A DNA stretch of 36,650 bases from Collinsella sp. An2. Lineage in GTDB: Bacteria > Actinomycetota > Coriobacteriia > Coriobacteriales > Coriobacteriaceae. Positions 8,517 through 17,190 of the stretch are shown here, one piece after another. The first letter of the stretch is position 1, and every line of letters begins with the position of its first letter. Both the position numbers and the translations under genes were made by a program. The notes beneath the pieces were generated by a model that ran no database searches, had not been told where the DNA came from, and saw only the letters and a list, made by a program, of their open reading frames with translations. Location of the stretch: assembly GCF_002160065.1 (NCBI RefSeq), contig NZ_NFJW01000018.1, positions 1 through 36,650 of the forward strand, given 5' to 3'.

Positions 8517-8705
8517 CGTAAGGGCTGGGGCCACGCGCATCACCGCTCGCACGACTCGGAAAACGCAGCGGGAGCTATAGCCAAACACATGCGCCCGTAG
8601 CATTTATGCAGCGCGTGCACGCAGATACCGCCGACACCGTGGCCCCGCCCATCGGTAACAACAACCTACCTCACCTAACGCCCATGCCGAAGGGATTGAT
8701 ACCTC

Positions 8706-9278
8706 ATGCCGCAACCGACCGCTCAGACCACCGCCCGCACCGTTACCACCGCCGCCCACGACAACGGACTCGTGAGCCTTCCCTCCCTCGTCCTTCTAGC
8801 CGTGCTGCTTGCCGCCGGCTTCATCCTCAACCTCACCGTGGGCACCGCGCTTGCCACCACAGGCATCCGGCCGCAGTTCGTCATCGCCGCCTACGCGCTG
8901 GCCATTCTGCTCACGCGCGCCACGGTGCCGCAGGCGCTCCTCTACGGCCTCATCACCGCCGCACTCATGCAGTTCACCACCTCCATCCCCGGGCTCAACC
9001 TCCTCACCGAGCCCGTGAGCGCCGTCATCATGGCACTCCTGGCCCGTCCCAATCTGCGTGTAGGCGGTCGCAACGTCACACCGCTCGTCTCGGCTTTTGT
9101 AACCACGCTCGTCTCGGGCGGGCTCTTTGCCGCCCTGGGCAACGTGGTCACCGGTGCCGCGCCGGCGCTCTTTATTGCAAAGCTCCCCACGGTCCTGGGC
9201 ACCGCAGTGTTCTGTGCTATCGTGGTCCAGGTGCTGTATGTGCCGCTCAACCATGCGCTTAAGCGCACCCGCGGGTAA
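8706..9278 (+). CDS. ECF transporter S component, paralogue of S1 (S2)
   Basis: A 190-residue polytopic membrane protein paralogous to S1: both have a short Thr/Gln/Ala-rich N-terminus, then LVLLAVLLAAGFILNLTVG, a TTSIPGLN-like loop matching TTSPFIDF in S1, and VTPLVSAFVTTLVSG matching VIPLIGTFVTTALSG. GAAGGGA lies just upstream of the start. It precedes the dedicated ATPase and T subunit by about 100 bp, so it is the S component most directly linked to the module. It may take up the same substrate as S1 or a related one; sequence does not decide this. Confidence 0.85.
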   Translation: MPQPTAQTTARTVTTAAHDNGLVSLPSLVLLAVLLAAGFILNLTVGTALATTGIRPQFVIAAYALAILLTRATVPQALLYGLITAALMQFTTSIPGLNLLTEPVSAVIMALLARPNLRVGGRNVTPLVSAFVTTLVSGGLFAALGNVVTGAAPALFIAKLPTVLGTAVFCAIVVQVLYVPLNHALKRTRG

Positions 9279-9380
9279 CGCCGCACGACAACCACGCACG
9301 AACCGGTGCGGGCGTCTCGCTCAGCTTGGCGCCTGCACCGAATTTTGTCCCTTCATCCGTTCCACGAGACAGGCTTTTTC

Positions 9381-11204
9381 ATGCAGGACATCATCGACAT
9401 CGACCACGTATCCTTTGCATACGCCGAAGCCCCCGAGCGTTCGCTTAACGACATCACGCTCGGCATTGCCCCGGGCGAGTTCCTGGGCATCATCGGTCCC
9501 TCCGGCGCCGGCAAATCAACTCTCTGCTCGGCGCTTTCGGGCGCAATCCCCCACCACTATGCAGGGGAGTTTTTTGGCGCGGTGCGCGTAGACGGCCAGG
9601 ACACCTGCGACGTCTCGCTCACCGACATCGCGCGCACCGTGGGCAGCGTGCTTCAGGACATCGACGCGCAGATGGTGGCCTCGGTGGTAGAGGACGAGAT
9701 GCTCTTTGGCCTCGAGAACTTTGGCGTGCCGCATGACGAAATTCCCGGTCGCGTCTCGTGGGCACTCGAGACCGTGGGCATTGCCGACCTCGTCGATCGC
9801 GAGATCGCCACGCTTTCGGGCGGCCAGAAACAGAAGGTCGCCATCGCCGCCATTCTGGCCCTGCAGCCGCGCGTGCTCGTGCTCGACGAGCCCACCGCCG
9901 CGCTCGACCCTGAAAGCTCGCGCGCCGTCTTCGAGACGCTTCGTCGCATCAACCAAAGCGAGGGCATCACCGTGGTGGTCGTGGAGCAAAAGGTGGCGCT
10001 GCTCTCTGAGTACTGCGAGCGCGTAGCAGTGATGCACGAAGGACGCGTCGAGCTTGTCGGCACGCCCGCCCAGGTGTTTTCGCATACTGAGGAGCTGCGC
10101 CGGATCGGCGTCGACAGTCCGCGCACCGTGCGCGTGTCCAACAGCCTGGCCGCCGCGGGCCTGTGCCCCGCCACGCCCTGCCTCACCGTGAACGAAGCGG
10201 CAAGGCTTATCGAGGGATTGGTGACAGCACGCGGCGCCGACAGAGAGGTTTCTGAGAGCGCAGGCTCCACATCCGCGGCAACAACGCCTTCGACCGCTAG
10301 TGCTGCGTCCGCTGCCGCGGCCCCCGCAGAATCCGGTCGCTGCGCACCGGCTACCTCTCCCCGCAATGCCGCCGGTCAGGACCCCATAGTTACCTTTGAC
10401 GACGTCACTTTCAGCTATCCGGGCGGCGGCGCCTCGGTGAACAACCTCACCTTCTCGCTCTATCCCGGCGAGACACTCGCCCTCATCGGCCAGAACGGAG
10501 CCGGCAAAACCACGGCCACCAAGCTGTTGAACGGCCTGCTCAAACCATCGTCCGGTCATGTGACGGTGGCCGGGCTCGACACGCGGACCGCGCGCACCAG
10601 CCAGATCGCGCGCCATGTAGCCACGCTCTTCCAAGATCCCGACCATCAAATCTGCAAGGACACCGTACTCGACGAGATCGCCTTTGGTCTTGAGCTTGCG
10701 GGCGTCTCTCCCGCTGAAGCGCGCGGCCGCGCCCGTGTGGCCGCGGAGCGCTTCGGCCTACCCCTTGACGAGCCGCCGTTCTCGCTCTCGCGTGGACAGC
10801 GCCAGATGGTCGCCCTTGCCTCGGTCATCGTGGTCGAGCCCGAGGTCATCGTGCTTGACGAGCCTACGAGCGGCCTCGACTACCGTGAATGCATGACGGT
10901 GATGGAAACGGTCTCCCAGATGGCCCAGCAGGGCACCGCGGTGCTCATGGTCTGCCACGACATGGAGGTCGTCTCTGACTTTGCCGACCGCGCCATGGTT
11001 ATGGCAAACGGCCGCATCCAGGGCTCGGGCGCCACGCTCGACGTCTTCACCGACCCCGACCTCATGCGCGCCGCTTGCATCGCGCCGCCGCAGGTCATCG
11101 AACTCACCGAGCGCCTGGCGCGCACCGTCTCGCCTGCGCTCCACGGCGTAAGCGAGGTAGCCGATGTTGCCCGCATGGTAAAGGAGCTGGTCCAGCATGG
11201 TTAA
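9381..11204 (+). CDS. ECF transporter ATPase, fused A1-A2 subunits
   Basis: A 607-residue protein with two complete ABC ATPase domains that power the ECF importer. Domain 1 has Walker A GPSGAGKS (residues 39-46), signature LSGGQKQ (near 150) and Walker B VLVLDEPTAALDP. Domain 2 has GQNGAGKT (near 370), LSRGQRQ and VIVLDEPTSGLD. A linker of about 60 residues rich in Ala, Ser and Thr (near residues 285-335) joins them. Most ECF systems use separate EcfA and EcfA' proteins; fused forms occur in dedicated group I systems. The start is placed at MQDIIDIDHVSFAYA, where the ABC fold begins; the ribosome site (AGACAGG) is weak. Its 3' end overlaps ecfT by 8 bp. Confidence 0.93.
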   Translation: MQDIIDIDHVSFAYAEAPERSLNDITLGIAPGEFLGIIGPSGAGKSTLCSALSGAIPHHYAGEFFGAVRVDGQDTCDVSLTDIARTVGSVLQDIDAQMVASVVEDEMLFGLENFGVPHDEIPGRVSWALETVGIADLVDREIATLSGGQKQKVAIAAILALQPRVLVLDEPTAALDPESSRAVFETLRRINQSEGITVVVVEQKVALLSEYCERVAVMHEGRVELVGTPAQVFSHTEELRRIGVDSPRTVRVSNSLAAAGLCPATPCLTVNEAARLIEGLVTARGADREVSESAGSTSAATTPSTASAASAAAAPAESGRCAPATSPRNAAGQDPIVTFDDVTFSYPGGGASVNNLTFSLYPGETLALIGQNGAGKTTATKLLNGLLKPSSGHVTVAGLDTRTARTSQIARHVATLFQDPDHQICKDTVLDEIAFGLELAGVSPAEARGRARVAAERFGLPLDEPPFSLSRGQRQMVALASVIVVEPEVIVLDEPTSGLDYRECMTVMETVSQMAQQGTAVLMVCHDMEVVSDFADRAMVMANGRIQGSGATLDVFTDPDLMRAACIAPPQVIELTERLARTVSPALHGVSEVADVARMVKELVQHG

Positions 11205-11943
11205 CGTGATTGATTACATCCCCGGGCGCACGCTCCTGCACCGCCTGAACCCGGTCACCAAGCTTGCCCTTGCCGCGAGCATCATCATCGCGACGTTTCT
11301 CGCCAATACCTTTGCGCTGCTCATCGCACTCTTGGCGCTCACCTTCTGCCTGGGCATCTATGTGCACGCCGCGGGGCGCCTGGCATCGCTGCTCAAGCTC
11401 TTGGTGCCCCTGGCGATTATCATGTTCGTGTTGCAAACAGTCTTTGTACACGAGGGACCGGTGCTCTGGGGCTTTATCACCGTGGGCGGCATGACCGCAG
11501 CGGCCAAGATGGCGTTGCGCCTTTTGGGCATCGCCCTGCCGCTTGTGCTCATGCTCATGGTGACCAAAATCACCGACCTGGCCAACGCCTGCGTCGAGGT
11601 TCTGCACGTGCCGTATAAGTACGCGTTCACCTTCACCACGGCGCTTCGCTTTGTGCCCGTGTTCAGCCAGGAGATGAACGCAATCACCGAAGCGCAGACA
11701 GCGCGTGGCGTGGAATACGACACCTCGAACCCCATCAAGAAGCTGCAGCTCATGCTGCCGCTTTGCATTCCTCTGCTCATCTCCTCGGTGGGAAAGACCG
11801 ACGCGACGGCCCTTGCCGCCGAGCAGCGCGGCTTCTACCTGCGCACCCGCGCAAGCTCGTACAAGCGCTATCCGTTCCACGCCATCGACGTAGCAGCTTT
11901 CGTGCTTTGCGTGGTGCTTATCGTGGGCGGCATCTTGCTGTAA
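11197..11943 (+). CDS. ecfT: ECF transporter transmembrane subunit EcfT
   Basis: A 248-residue membrane scaffold that couples the ATPases to the S component. It begins NVIDYIPGRTLLHRLNPVTK, typical of EcfT, has hydrophobic segments through residues 25-110 and at the C-terminus, and contains the coupling motifs AQTARGVEYD and AAEQRGFYLR, the two Ala-x-Arg-Gly-like helices that contact the ATPases. It overlaps the ATPase gene by 8 bp, showing translational coupling. It is the last gene of the operon; no strong terminator follows, only the inverted array at 11983-12168. Confidence 0.93.
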   Translation: MVNVIDYIPGRTLLHRLNPVTKLALAASIIIATFLANTFALLIALLALTFCLGIYVHAAGRLASLLKLLVPLAIIMFVLQTVFVHEGPVLWGFITVGGMTAAAKMALRLLGIALPLVLMLMVTKITDLANACVEVLHVPYKYAFTFTTALRFVPVFSQEMNAITEAQTARGVEYDTSNPIKKLQLMLPLCIPLLISSVGKTDATALAAEQRGFYLRTRASSYKRYPFHAIDVAAFVLCVVLIVGGILL

Positions 11944-11982
11944 GAGTGTGTTGCTGCGGTCGGGGCGCTCACCGCACGCCCG

Positions 11983-12168
11983 TCCGCCGGAATTGCGTAC
12001 CCCTTTCACACGTTGCGTGCACCCAGTTGAAATTGCGTACCCGTATAGTCCATTTTTCTCTAAAAATAGGGGTTCATCTGGCCGAATCGCGCACGCAACT
12101 TTCGTTGGGCGCACGTAACTTTCGTCAAGCGCACGCAGCCTTCATCGAGCGCGCGTAACTTGCATCCG
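11983..12168. repeat. inverted pair of 20-bp tandem arrays
   Basis: Left array: three 20-bp units (11983-12002, 12003-12022, 12023-12042), each with a core TTGCGTRCMC on the plus strand. Right array: four 20-bp units (12089-12108, 12109-12128, 12129-12148, 12149-12168) beginning GCGCACGYAACTTTCG in the first two and degenerating afterwards. The left units are the reverse complement of the same core (TACGCAA versus CACGCAA). A 46-bp AT-richer centre containing TATAGT and TTTTTCTCTAAAAA separates them. The seven units keep an exact 20-bp period on each side. Confidence 0.7.
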
Positions 12169-12257
12169 GGACAAGCGTCGAGAGACTCAGCCGAACCACT
12201 CGCCCGCACCACTTACCCGTGCTACTATGCCCACAACCGCGCGATGAAGGATGGGGT

Positions 12258-13301
12258 ATGGACGAAACCACCGCAACAGCCATGGACAAACGCAACGACG
12301 AGATTCCCCAGCTGCTCGTAGAGGAGCTTCCCAAGCACTACGGCACCGAGGACGAAGCTCGTATCCGCACGGGCTTCGAAGTCGCACAGAAGCGTCCGGT
12401 CACCCTGCGTGCCAACACGCTGGTGGCCACGCGCGACGAGGTGGCTTTGGCCCTCGACCAGGCACGCATATCCTGGCATGAGGTTCCCTGGTACGAGGAT
12501 GCCTTTGTGCTCCCCGACGCCTCCGAGCGGTCGGTGTGGGAGCTGCCCATCTATCAGGACGGCAAGATCTATCTGCAGAGTCTCTCGTCCATGATTCCGC
12601 CCCTTGTGCTGGCTCCGCGCCCTAAGGCAGACGTGCTGGACATGTGCGCCGCCCCCGGCGGAAAGACGTCTCAGATGGCAGCGCTCTGCAGCAAGGCACA
12701 CATCACTGCCTGCGAAATGAGCGTGCCGCGCGCCGAAAAGCTCGAGCACAACCTGAACAAGCTGAGCATCCACAACGTCAACGTCATGCGTTGCGATGCC
12801 CGCCGCCTGGACAAGTTCTTCTCGTTCGACCAGATTCTGCTCGACGCGCCGTGCACCGGCACCGGTACCGTGCGCGCCGGCGATCGACGTGCCTGCAAAC
12901 ACGTCACGCCGGCCCTTCTGGCCAAGGTGATGAAATCCCAGCGCGCGCTGCTGGACCGCGCGCTCGACGTACTCAAGCCGGGCGACAAGCTGGTCTACTC
13001 GACGTGCTCGATTCTTCCTCAGGAAAACGAAGAACAGCTAACGGCTGCGCTCAAACGTCATCGTGACTGCACGGTGGTACCGCTGACTCTGGACAACCTT
13101 GAGGCCGCCGACACGGGCGACAACATCGACCCCGCAGCCCGCCGCGCGCTCGCGTCCGATAGCCTGCGCGCCATCGTGCAAGCAGCAGCCGACGGCTCCA
13201 TCCCCACCCTGCCGAACAGCCTTGAGGGAACGCTGACCGTATGCCCCACGCAAGACTACGAGGGCTTCTTCGTGGCGGTCGTCGTCAAGCGGGAGCAGTA
13301 A
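12258..13301 (+). CDS. RsmB/NOP-family RNA (cytosine-5) methyltransferase
   Basis: S-adenosylmethionine-dependent m5C methyltransferase acting on rRNA or tRNA. The 347-residue product has the SAM-binding motif VLDMCAAPGGKTSQ (about residues 125-138), the LDAPCTGTGTVR motif (about 194-205) with its Pro-Cys pair, and YSTCSILPQENEEQ (about 245-258) with the catalytic Thr-Cys-Ser. A short N-terminal domain of about 90 residues precedes the catalytic core. The start at 12258 is chosen over a longer frame because conserved sequence begins soon after; GAAGGATGGG lies just upstream. Whether the target is 16S rRNA or tRNA is not clear. Confidence 0.92.
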   Translation: MDETTATAMDKRNDEIPQLLVEELPKHYGTEDEARIRTGFEVAQKRPVTLRANTLVATRDEVALALDQARISWHEVPWYEDAFVLPDASERSVWELPIYQDGKIYLQSLSSMIPPLVLAPRPKADVLDMCAAPGGKTSQMAALCSKAHITACEMSVPRAEKLEHNLNKLSIHNVNVMRCDARRLDKFFSFDQILLDAPCTGTGTVRAGDRRACKHVTPALLAKVMKSQRALLDRALDVLKPGDKLVYSTCSILPQENEEQLTAALKRHRDCTVVPLTLDNLEAADTGDNIDPAARRALASDSLRAIVQAAADGSIPTLPNSLEGTLTVCPTQDYEGFFVAVVVKREQ

Positions 13302-13320
13302 AAGCGTCGCGATGAACGAC

Positions 13321-13473
13321 TTAGCGCATATGACTGCCGCCACGCGGCGCATCGTTGCGCTCGCCGCGACCAAAGTGCGATTTGATTGCCGTAATCAAGG
13401 CATAGATGAGGGCTGCGGCCACGATCACACCGATGAACAGGCCGATCGGCTCGACGATATCCATGATGCCCAT
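13321..13473 (-). CDS. small single-pass membrane protein, 50 residues
   Basis: An open frame from ATG 13473 to TAA 13321, with ACAAGG 6 nt upstream, encodes a short N-terminus, one hydrophobic segment (GLFIGVIVAAALIYALITAI, about residues 11-30) and a polar, basic C-terminal tail ending in SHMR. The shape (acidic or neutral head, one helix, charged tail) is typical of genuine small membrane proteins. It lies between the RNA methyltransferase (plus strand) and the DegV gene (minus strand). I do not recognise the family. An in-frame ATG at 13464 is a possible alternative start. Confidence 0.6.
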   Translation of the reverse strand: MGIMDIVEPIGLFIGVIVAAALIYALITAIKSHFGRGERNDAPRGGSHMR

Positions 13474-13536
13474 TCGCCTTGTCACCATTCCTTATGGTCG
13501 TCCACGGCACCAGTTACATGTGACAGCTTACCAGAT

Positions 13537-13554
13537 TGTGGGCCGCGGCCCACA
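13537..13554. repeat. 18-bp perfect palindrome
   Basis: TGTGGGCCGCGGCCCACA is a perfect dyad without a loop, located between the 50-residue membrane protein and the DegV gene terminator. It could be an operator upstream of the small gene or a simple cruciform. Confidence 0.5.
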
Positions 13555-13573
13555 TGTTGCATGAAAAGAGGAT

Positions 13574-13611
13574 AGGCCCTGCGCCTGCTTCAACGACTGG
13601 ATGCAGGGCCT
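13574..13611 (-). terminator. terminator of the DegV gene
   Basis: AGGCCCTGC (13574-13582) pairs with GCAGGGCCT (13603-13611), 9 bp, 44 bp beyond the DegV stop. Read on the minus strand it is followed by ATCCTCTTTTC, a moderate U-run. Confidence 0.65.
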
Positions 13612-13655
13612 CTCCCCAGACGGCAGGCGCTCCAACCGACGCCTGCCAGGTAGCG

Positions 13656-14543
13656 CTAGTCCACGCGCTTGTCACCCATGAAGAAGAGCGCGACCGTACC
13701 CGGACCGGTGTGCGCGCCGATGACCGTGCCGATGCTAAAGATCTGGATGTTGTCCTTGAGCGCCGGCACCTGCTCGCCGATGAGGCGCGCGACCTCCTGG
13801 GCATCCTCAAGGCAGGAAGACTGGGAAATGAAGCACTTCCCCGTATAAGCAGAGCCGTTCTGAGCATGCTCGACGCACTTCTTGGCCAGCTGCACGATGG
13901 CCTTTTTCTTGGTGCGGATCTTCTCGCGCGGAATGAGCTTGCCCTGATAGTCGACGTTCATGACCGGACAGATCTTGAGCGCTGTGGCGATAAGCGCACT
14001 CGTCGCCGAGACGCGTCCTCCGCGCTTGAGGCAGTCCAGATCGGACACAAAGAACCAGTGGTTCAACTCGAGCTTGTGATCCTCGGTCCAGGCAGCAAGC
14101 TCTTCGAGCGACATGCCTGCGTCACGATGGTCGGCCATGTAGTCCAGCAACAGACCGTAGCCCGACGACGCCGCAAGCGAGTCGATCACGCGAATGGTGC
14201 GCTCGGGATACTTGTCGGCAAGCGTCTCGGCGGCCAGGCATGCCGAGTTGTACGTGCCCGAGATGCCCGAGGAGAGCGTGAGATGCAAGATGTCCTTGCC
14301 CTCCTTGAGGTACGGCTCCCAAAAGGCAACGTACTCGCCCGTTCCCACCTGAGACGTCTTCGCCTGGGCGCCGTTCTTCAACCGCGTGAAGAACGCATCC
14401 GGCGTCGTGCTTTGAAACAGGTCGTCGGTATAGGTGACGCCGTCGATCTCGTAGTGGAAGCAAACGTACGGGATATCACGGCGCTCAAAGTATTCGCGCG
14501 TCATATCGGCAGTGGACTCGCAGCTCAAAATATAGTCGGCCAT
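13656..14543 (-). CDS. DegV family fatty-acid-binding protein
   Basis: A 295-residue protein of the DegV/FakB group, which binds a fatty acid and in characterised systems presents it to a FakA kinase. It begins ADYILSCESTADMT, with the phosphate-contact Ser/Thr loop, and has LTLSSGISGTYNSA (ligand-binding helix) and DLDCLKRGGRVSATSALI, the family hallmark. AAAGGAGA lies before the ATG at 14543. No FakA homologue is next to it, so the kinase partner must be elsewhere. A terminator follows at 13574-13611. Confidence 0.94.
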   Translation of the reverse strand: MADYILSCESTADMTREYFERRDIPYVCFHYEIDGVTYTDDLFQSTTPDAFFTRLKNGAQAKTSQVGTGEYVAFWEPYLKEGKDILHLTLSSGISGTYNSACLAAETLADKYPERTIRVIDSLAASSGYGLLLDYMADHRDAGMSLEELAAWTEDHKLELNHWFFVSDLDCLKRGGRVSATSALIATALKICPVMNVDYQGKLIPREKIRTKKKAIVQLAKKCVEHAQNGSAYTGKCFISQSSCLEDAQEVARLIGEQVPALKDNIQIFSIGTVIGAHTGPGTVALFFMGDKRVD

Positions 14544-14937
14544 GAACACTCTCCTTTGCAGACAGGGCGACGAGACGTGGACTCGAAACGCCGGCACGTC
14601 CTCGCGCGCGTTCAGGTCGTATTATCGCATGTTGACGTTACGTCGCGTCTTCTCAACCGTATGAACGACGAAAACGGGCAGGTGTTGACGGCATTTCCTC
14701 ATCTGTCGACAAATCGTCAACACAATACGCAGCCTGGTACGAGGGCCGCGCGTGTCCGCTTCGCCGCCCTCGCCCCACGACGGCTGCCTCGGACCCGTCA
14801 AAACAGTCGCCCTTCAACGGCCATCCTTGCCCCGTCAAAGCGGCCGCCCTGGTCCTCCCTTGGCAAAACGGCTACACTGTGCCGATGACATACATCCCGC
14901 AAGCATCTTGCGAGCGTCTCGTCGGCAGGGAGATCCC
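14544..14937. other. divergent intergenic region with 9-bp inverted repeat
   Basis: This 394-bp gap separates the DegV gene (minus) from the first GtrA gene (plus). It holds an inverted repeat GTGTTGACG (14682-14690) with CGTCAACAC (14715-14723) around 24 bp that could be an operator. Promoters for both genes are expected but no hexamer pair stands out. No gene is supported. Confidence 0.5.
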
Positions 14938-15342
14938 ATGCGACAGCTTCTGGCACAAATCATGAAATTCGGCGTCGTGGGCGTCATCGCGTTTGTCATC
15001 GACTTCGGCGTCATGGTATTTCTCACCGAGGTCTTCGGGCTCAGCCCCGTCGTATCCGCAACCATTTCGTTCACGGTGTCGGTCATCTTCAACTACCTGG
15101 CGAGCATGCGCTACGTCTTCCGCCACCGTGAGGGCATGAGCCGTCGTCGCGAGTTCATCATCTTCGTGGTGCTCTCGGTGCTGGGCTTGCTCATCAACGA
15201 CGCGCTCATGTGGATAGGCACCGAGCGCCTCGTGCTCGACTATCGCGCCGTCAAGATCTTTGCCACCGCCGTGGTGATGGTTTGGAACTTCGTGACGCGC
15301 AAGATCTTCCTGGAAGACCACGGCGAGCAGCCGAAGGCATAG
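14938..15342 (+). CDS. GtrA family membrane protein (first copy)
   Basis: A 134-residue protein with four hydrophobic segments in the GtrA pattern: FGVVGVIAFVIDFGVMVFLT, VVSATISFTVSVIFNYLASMRYVF, a third segment with NDALMW, and a last one ending NFVTRKIFL. GtrA proteins are thought to flip or transfer polyprenyl-linked sugars used to decorate cell-surface glycans. GCAGGGA lies before the ATG. The gene converges on a GT2 glycosyltransferase 30 bp downstream, and a second GtrA gene (16657-17055) lies on the other side, so all three probably act in one surface-glycan pathway. Confidence 0.88.
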   Translation: MRQLLAQIMKFGVVGVIAFVIDFGVMVFLTEVFGLSPVVSATISFTVSVIFNYLASMRYVFRHREGMSRRREFIIFVVLSVLGLLINDALMWIGTERLVLDYRAVKIFATAVVMVWNFVTRKIFLEDHGEQPKA

Positions 15343-15372
15343 GCTCCCGGAGCGTCCATCACGCCGCAGCAC

Positions 15373-16449
15373 TTATCGCGTCGCGCCCGTAGACTCACCT
15401 TCGTCGGCAGGTCGACCCTCTTGTACGGCGCGGGGCGGCACGCCTACGCGACGCTCGACGATATAGCGCGGACGATGCTTCACTTCCAGGTAAATGCGCC
15501 CCACATATTCGCCGATAAGGCCGAGCGCAAAGAGCTGCAAGCCGCCGATGAGGCTGATGATGCACACCAAGCTCGCCCAGCCGGGCACCGCGTGTCCCAT
15601 ACAGGACACGACAATGGCCCAAATTATGAAGAAGACGCTCGCAATGGAGAGAATCCCGCCCGCCACGGCGATGAGGTGGATAGGCTTGACCGTGAGACTC
15701 GTGATGCCGTCGAGCGCCAGGGTCGCCATCGCCGGCACCGAATAGTGGCTCTTGCCCGCCAGGCGCGGCCGGCGTTCGTAGGACACGGTGGCAGAGGAAA
15801 ATCCCAGCAGCGGAATCAGGCCACGCAGGTACAGATTGGCCTCGGTATAGGATGCAAGCTCGTCCAACACGCGATGCGAGAGCAGCCGGTAGTCCGCATG
15901 GTTGTAGACGGTCTTGGCGCCCATGGCAGCCATGAAGCGATAGAAGCCCTGGGCCGTGGCGCGCTTGAACACGCCGTCGGAAGCCCGGCTCGACCGAACA
16001 CCGTAGACAACCTGCGCGCCCTGAGCATAGGCTTCGACCATTCCTTCCATGGCGCGCTCGTCGTCCTGGCCGTCGGCATCGATGCTGATGCAGATGTCAC
16101 AACACCGCCGAGCCTCCAGAAGCCCCGCCATAAGCGCGTTCTGAAAGCCGCAGTTGCGCGAAAGCGACACCCCCATGATGCGTTCGTCACGCGCCGCGGC
16201 CTCATCGATGATCCGCCAGGTGCTATCGTCGCTGCCGTCGTCAACAAAAAGGAGGCGGCTGCCGGGACTCACGCTGCCGCACGCAACCAGCCGCTCAAGC
16301 TCGTCGAGCAGAAGCGGCAGTGTGCGCGGGAGCACGGCCTCTTCGTTGTAGCAGGGAACCACGATGACGAGAACGGGCAGGCGCGGCGCATTCTGCGGCG
16401 CCTGGGGGCACTCGCCCACCATGGCATCCGAACCGGCATTCGCTTCCAT
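15373..16449 (-). CDS. GT2 polyprenyl-phosphate glycosyltransferase (GtrB/DPM1-like)
   Basis: A 358-residue membrane-associated glycosyltransferase. The N-terminal GT-A domain has VVPCYNEEAVLPRTLP (near residues 29-44), LFVDDGSDDSTW, and SIDADGQDD, the metal- and sugar-nucleotide-binding Asp motif. Two hydrophobic segments near the C-terminus (about residues 265-290 and 300-325) are typical of GtrB enzymes that charge undecaprenyl phosphate. The start at 16449 is tentative: the ribosome site GGGGTCGG is only fair and an in-frame ATG lies near 16420. The role fits with the flanking GtrA genes. Confidence 0.92.
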   Translation of the reverse strand: MEANAGSDAMVGECPQAPQNAPRLPVLVIVVPCYNEEAVLPRTLPLLLDELERLVACGSVSPGSRLLFVDDGSDDSTWRIIDEAAARDERIMGVSLSRNCGFQNALMAGLLEARRCCDICISIDADGQDDERAMEGMVEAYAQGAQVVYGVRSSRASDGVFKRATAQGFYRFMAAMGAKTVYNHADYRLLSHRVLDELASYTEANLYLRGLIPLLGFSSATVSYERRPRLAGKSHYSVPAMATLALDGITSLTVKPIHLIAVAGGILSIASVFFIIWAIVVSCMGHAVPGWASLVCIISLIGGLQLFALGLIGEYVGRIYLEVKHRPRYIVERRVGVPPRAVQEGRPADEGESTGATR

Positions 16450-16656
16450 GCCGACCCCCTCTCTCGCCGCACGAACGACGCCGGGAGACGGCGCCTGCGC
16501 ACAATTTGCAAACTTAGTATAGAACGCCCTCCGGCGCTTACAAAACCCTGACGATTACCGTATAGTACTCGTACCTTTTCGAGCGGTTTTACGCTGAGAC
16601 AACAAATTGGCGCCCCGCCGCTCACCTCACCATTGGTCTTCGTTGGAAGTGGTTGC

Positions 16657-17055
16657 GTGCAATCTGTTCTCAAGCGTCCCTCGATGCAGCAGTTCTTCAA
16701 GTTCGCCGGCGTCGGCATCCTCTCTTTCTTGGTGGATTGGCTGATGCTCATCGTGCTGGTCGAGACCTTCCACGTCGACGTTCTCATTGGCACCACGGTT
16801 TCGTTTCTTACCTCGGTCGCTCTTAACTACGTGTTGAGCATGCGCTATGTGTTCGAGCATCGCGACGACATGAGCCGCAAGCGCGAGTTCACCATCTTCG
16901 CGATTCTCTCGTGCATTGGGCTGGGGCTGAACGACCTCTATATGTTTATCGGCGTCACCATGCTGAACATTGGCTATCAGGCCATGAAGGTCATCGCGAC
17001 CTTCTGCGTGACGTGGTACAACTTCTTCACGCGCAAGAAGTTCCTTGCAAGCTAA
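16657..17055 (+). CDS. GtrA family membrane protein (second copy)
   Basis: A 132-residue four-segment membrane protein, paralogous to the copy at 14938-15342; both share the LNYVLSMRYVF/FNYLASMRYVF block, a His-Arg-rich loop before RREF/KREF, an ND pair in segment three and a FTRKKF/VTRKIF end. GTG 16657 is proposed as start because GGAAG sits about 8 nt upstream; an in-frame ATG at 16684 would shorten the basic N-terminus and lacks a ribosome site. It diverges from the GT2 gene over 207 bp and ends in a good terminator. Confidence 0.88.
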   Translation: MQSVLKRPSMQQFFKFAGVGILSFLVDWLMLIVLVETFHVDVLIGTTVSFLTSVALNYVLSMRYVFEHRDDMSRKREFTIFAILSCIGLGLNDLYMFIGVTMLNIGYQAMKVIATFCVTWYNFFTRKKFLAS

Positions 17056-17088
17056 CGGCTTCACCCTTCCTCATTGATACGAACGTCC

Positions 17089-17125
17089 AAGCGGGCGGCT
17101 CGAACAACGGGTCGCCCGCTTTGTT
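17089..17125 (+). terminator. terminator of the second gtrA gene
   Basis: AAGCGGGCG (17089-17097) pairs with CGCCCGCTT (17113-17121), followed by TGTT, 34 bp after the stop codon. Confidence 0.75.
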
Positions 17126-17143
17126 ATGCAGCTGCAAATGAAG

Positions 17144-17190
17144 CAAAACTGAGCATCGGCGAGCGCCGTTTTCGCCGACGCTCAGTTTTG
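17144..17190. repeat. long hairpin, 19-bp arms with one mismatch
   Basis: CAAAACTGAGCATCGGCGA (17144-17162) pairs with 17172-17190 except for a single A/C mismatch, around a 9-nt loop. It overlaps dispersed repeat copy B and lies just after the gtrA terminator, so it is not needed as a terminator. It resembles a REP-like or MITE-like element. Confidence 0.7.
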
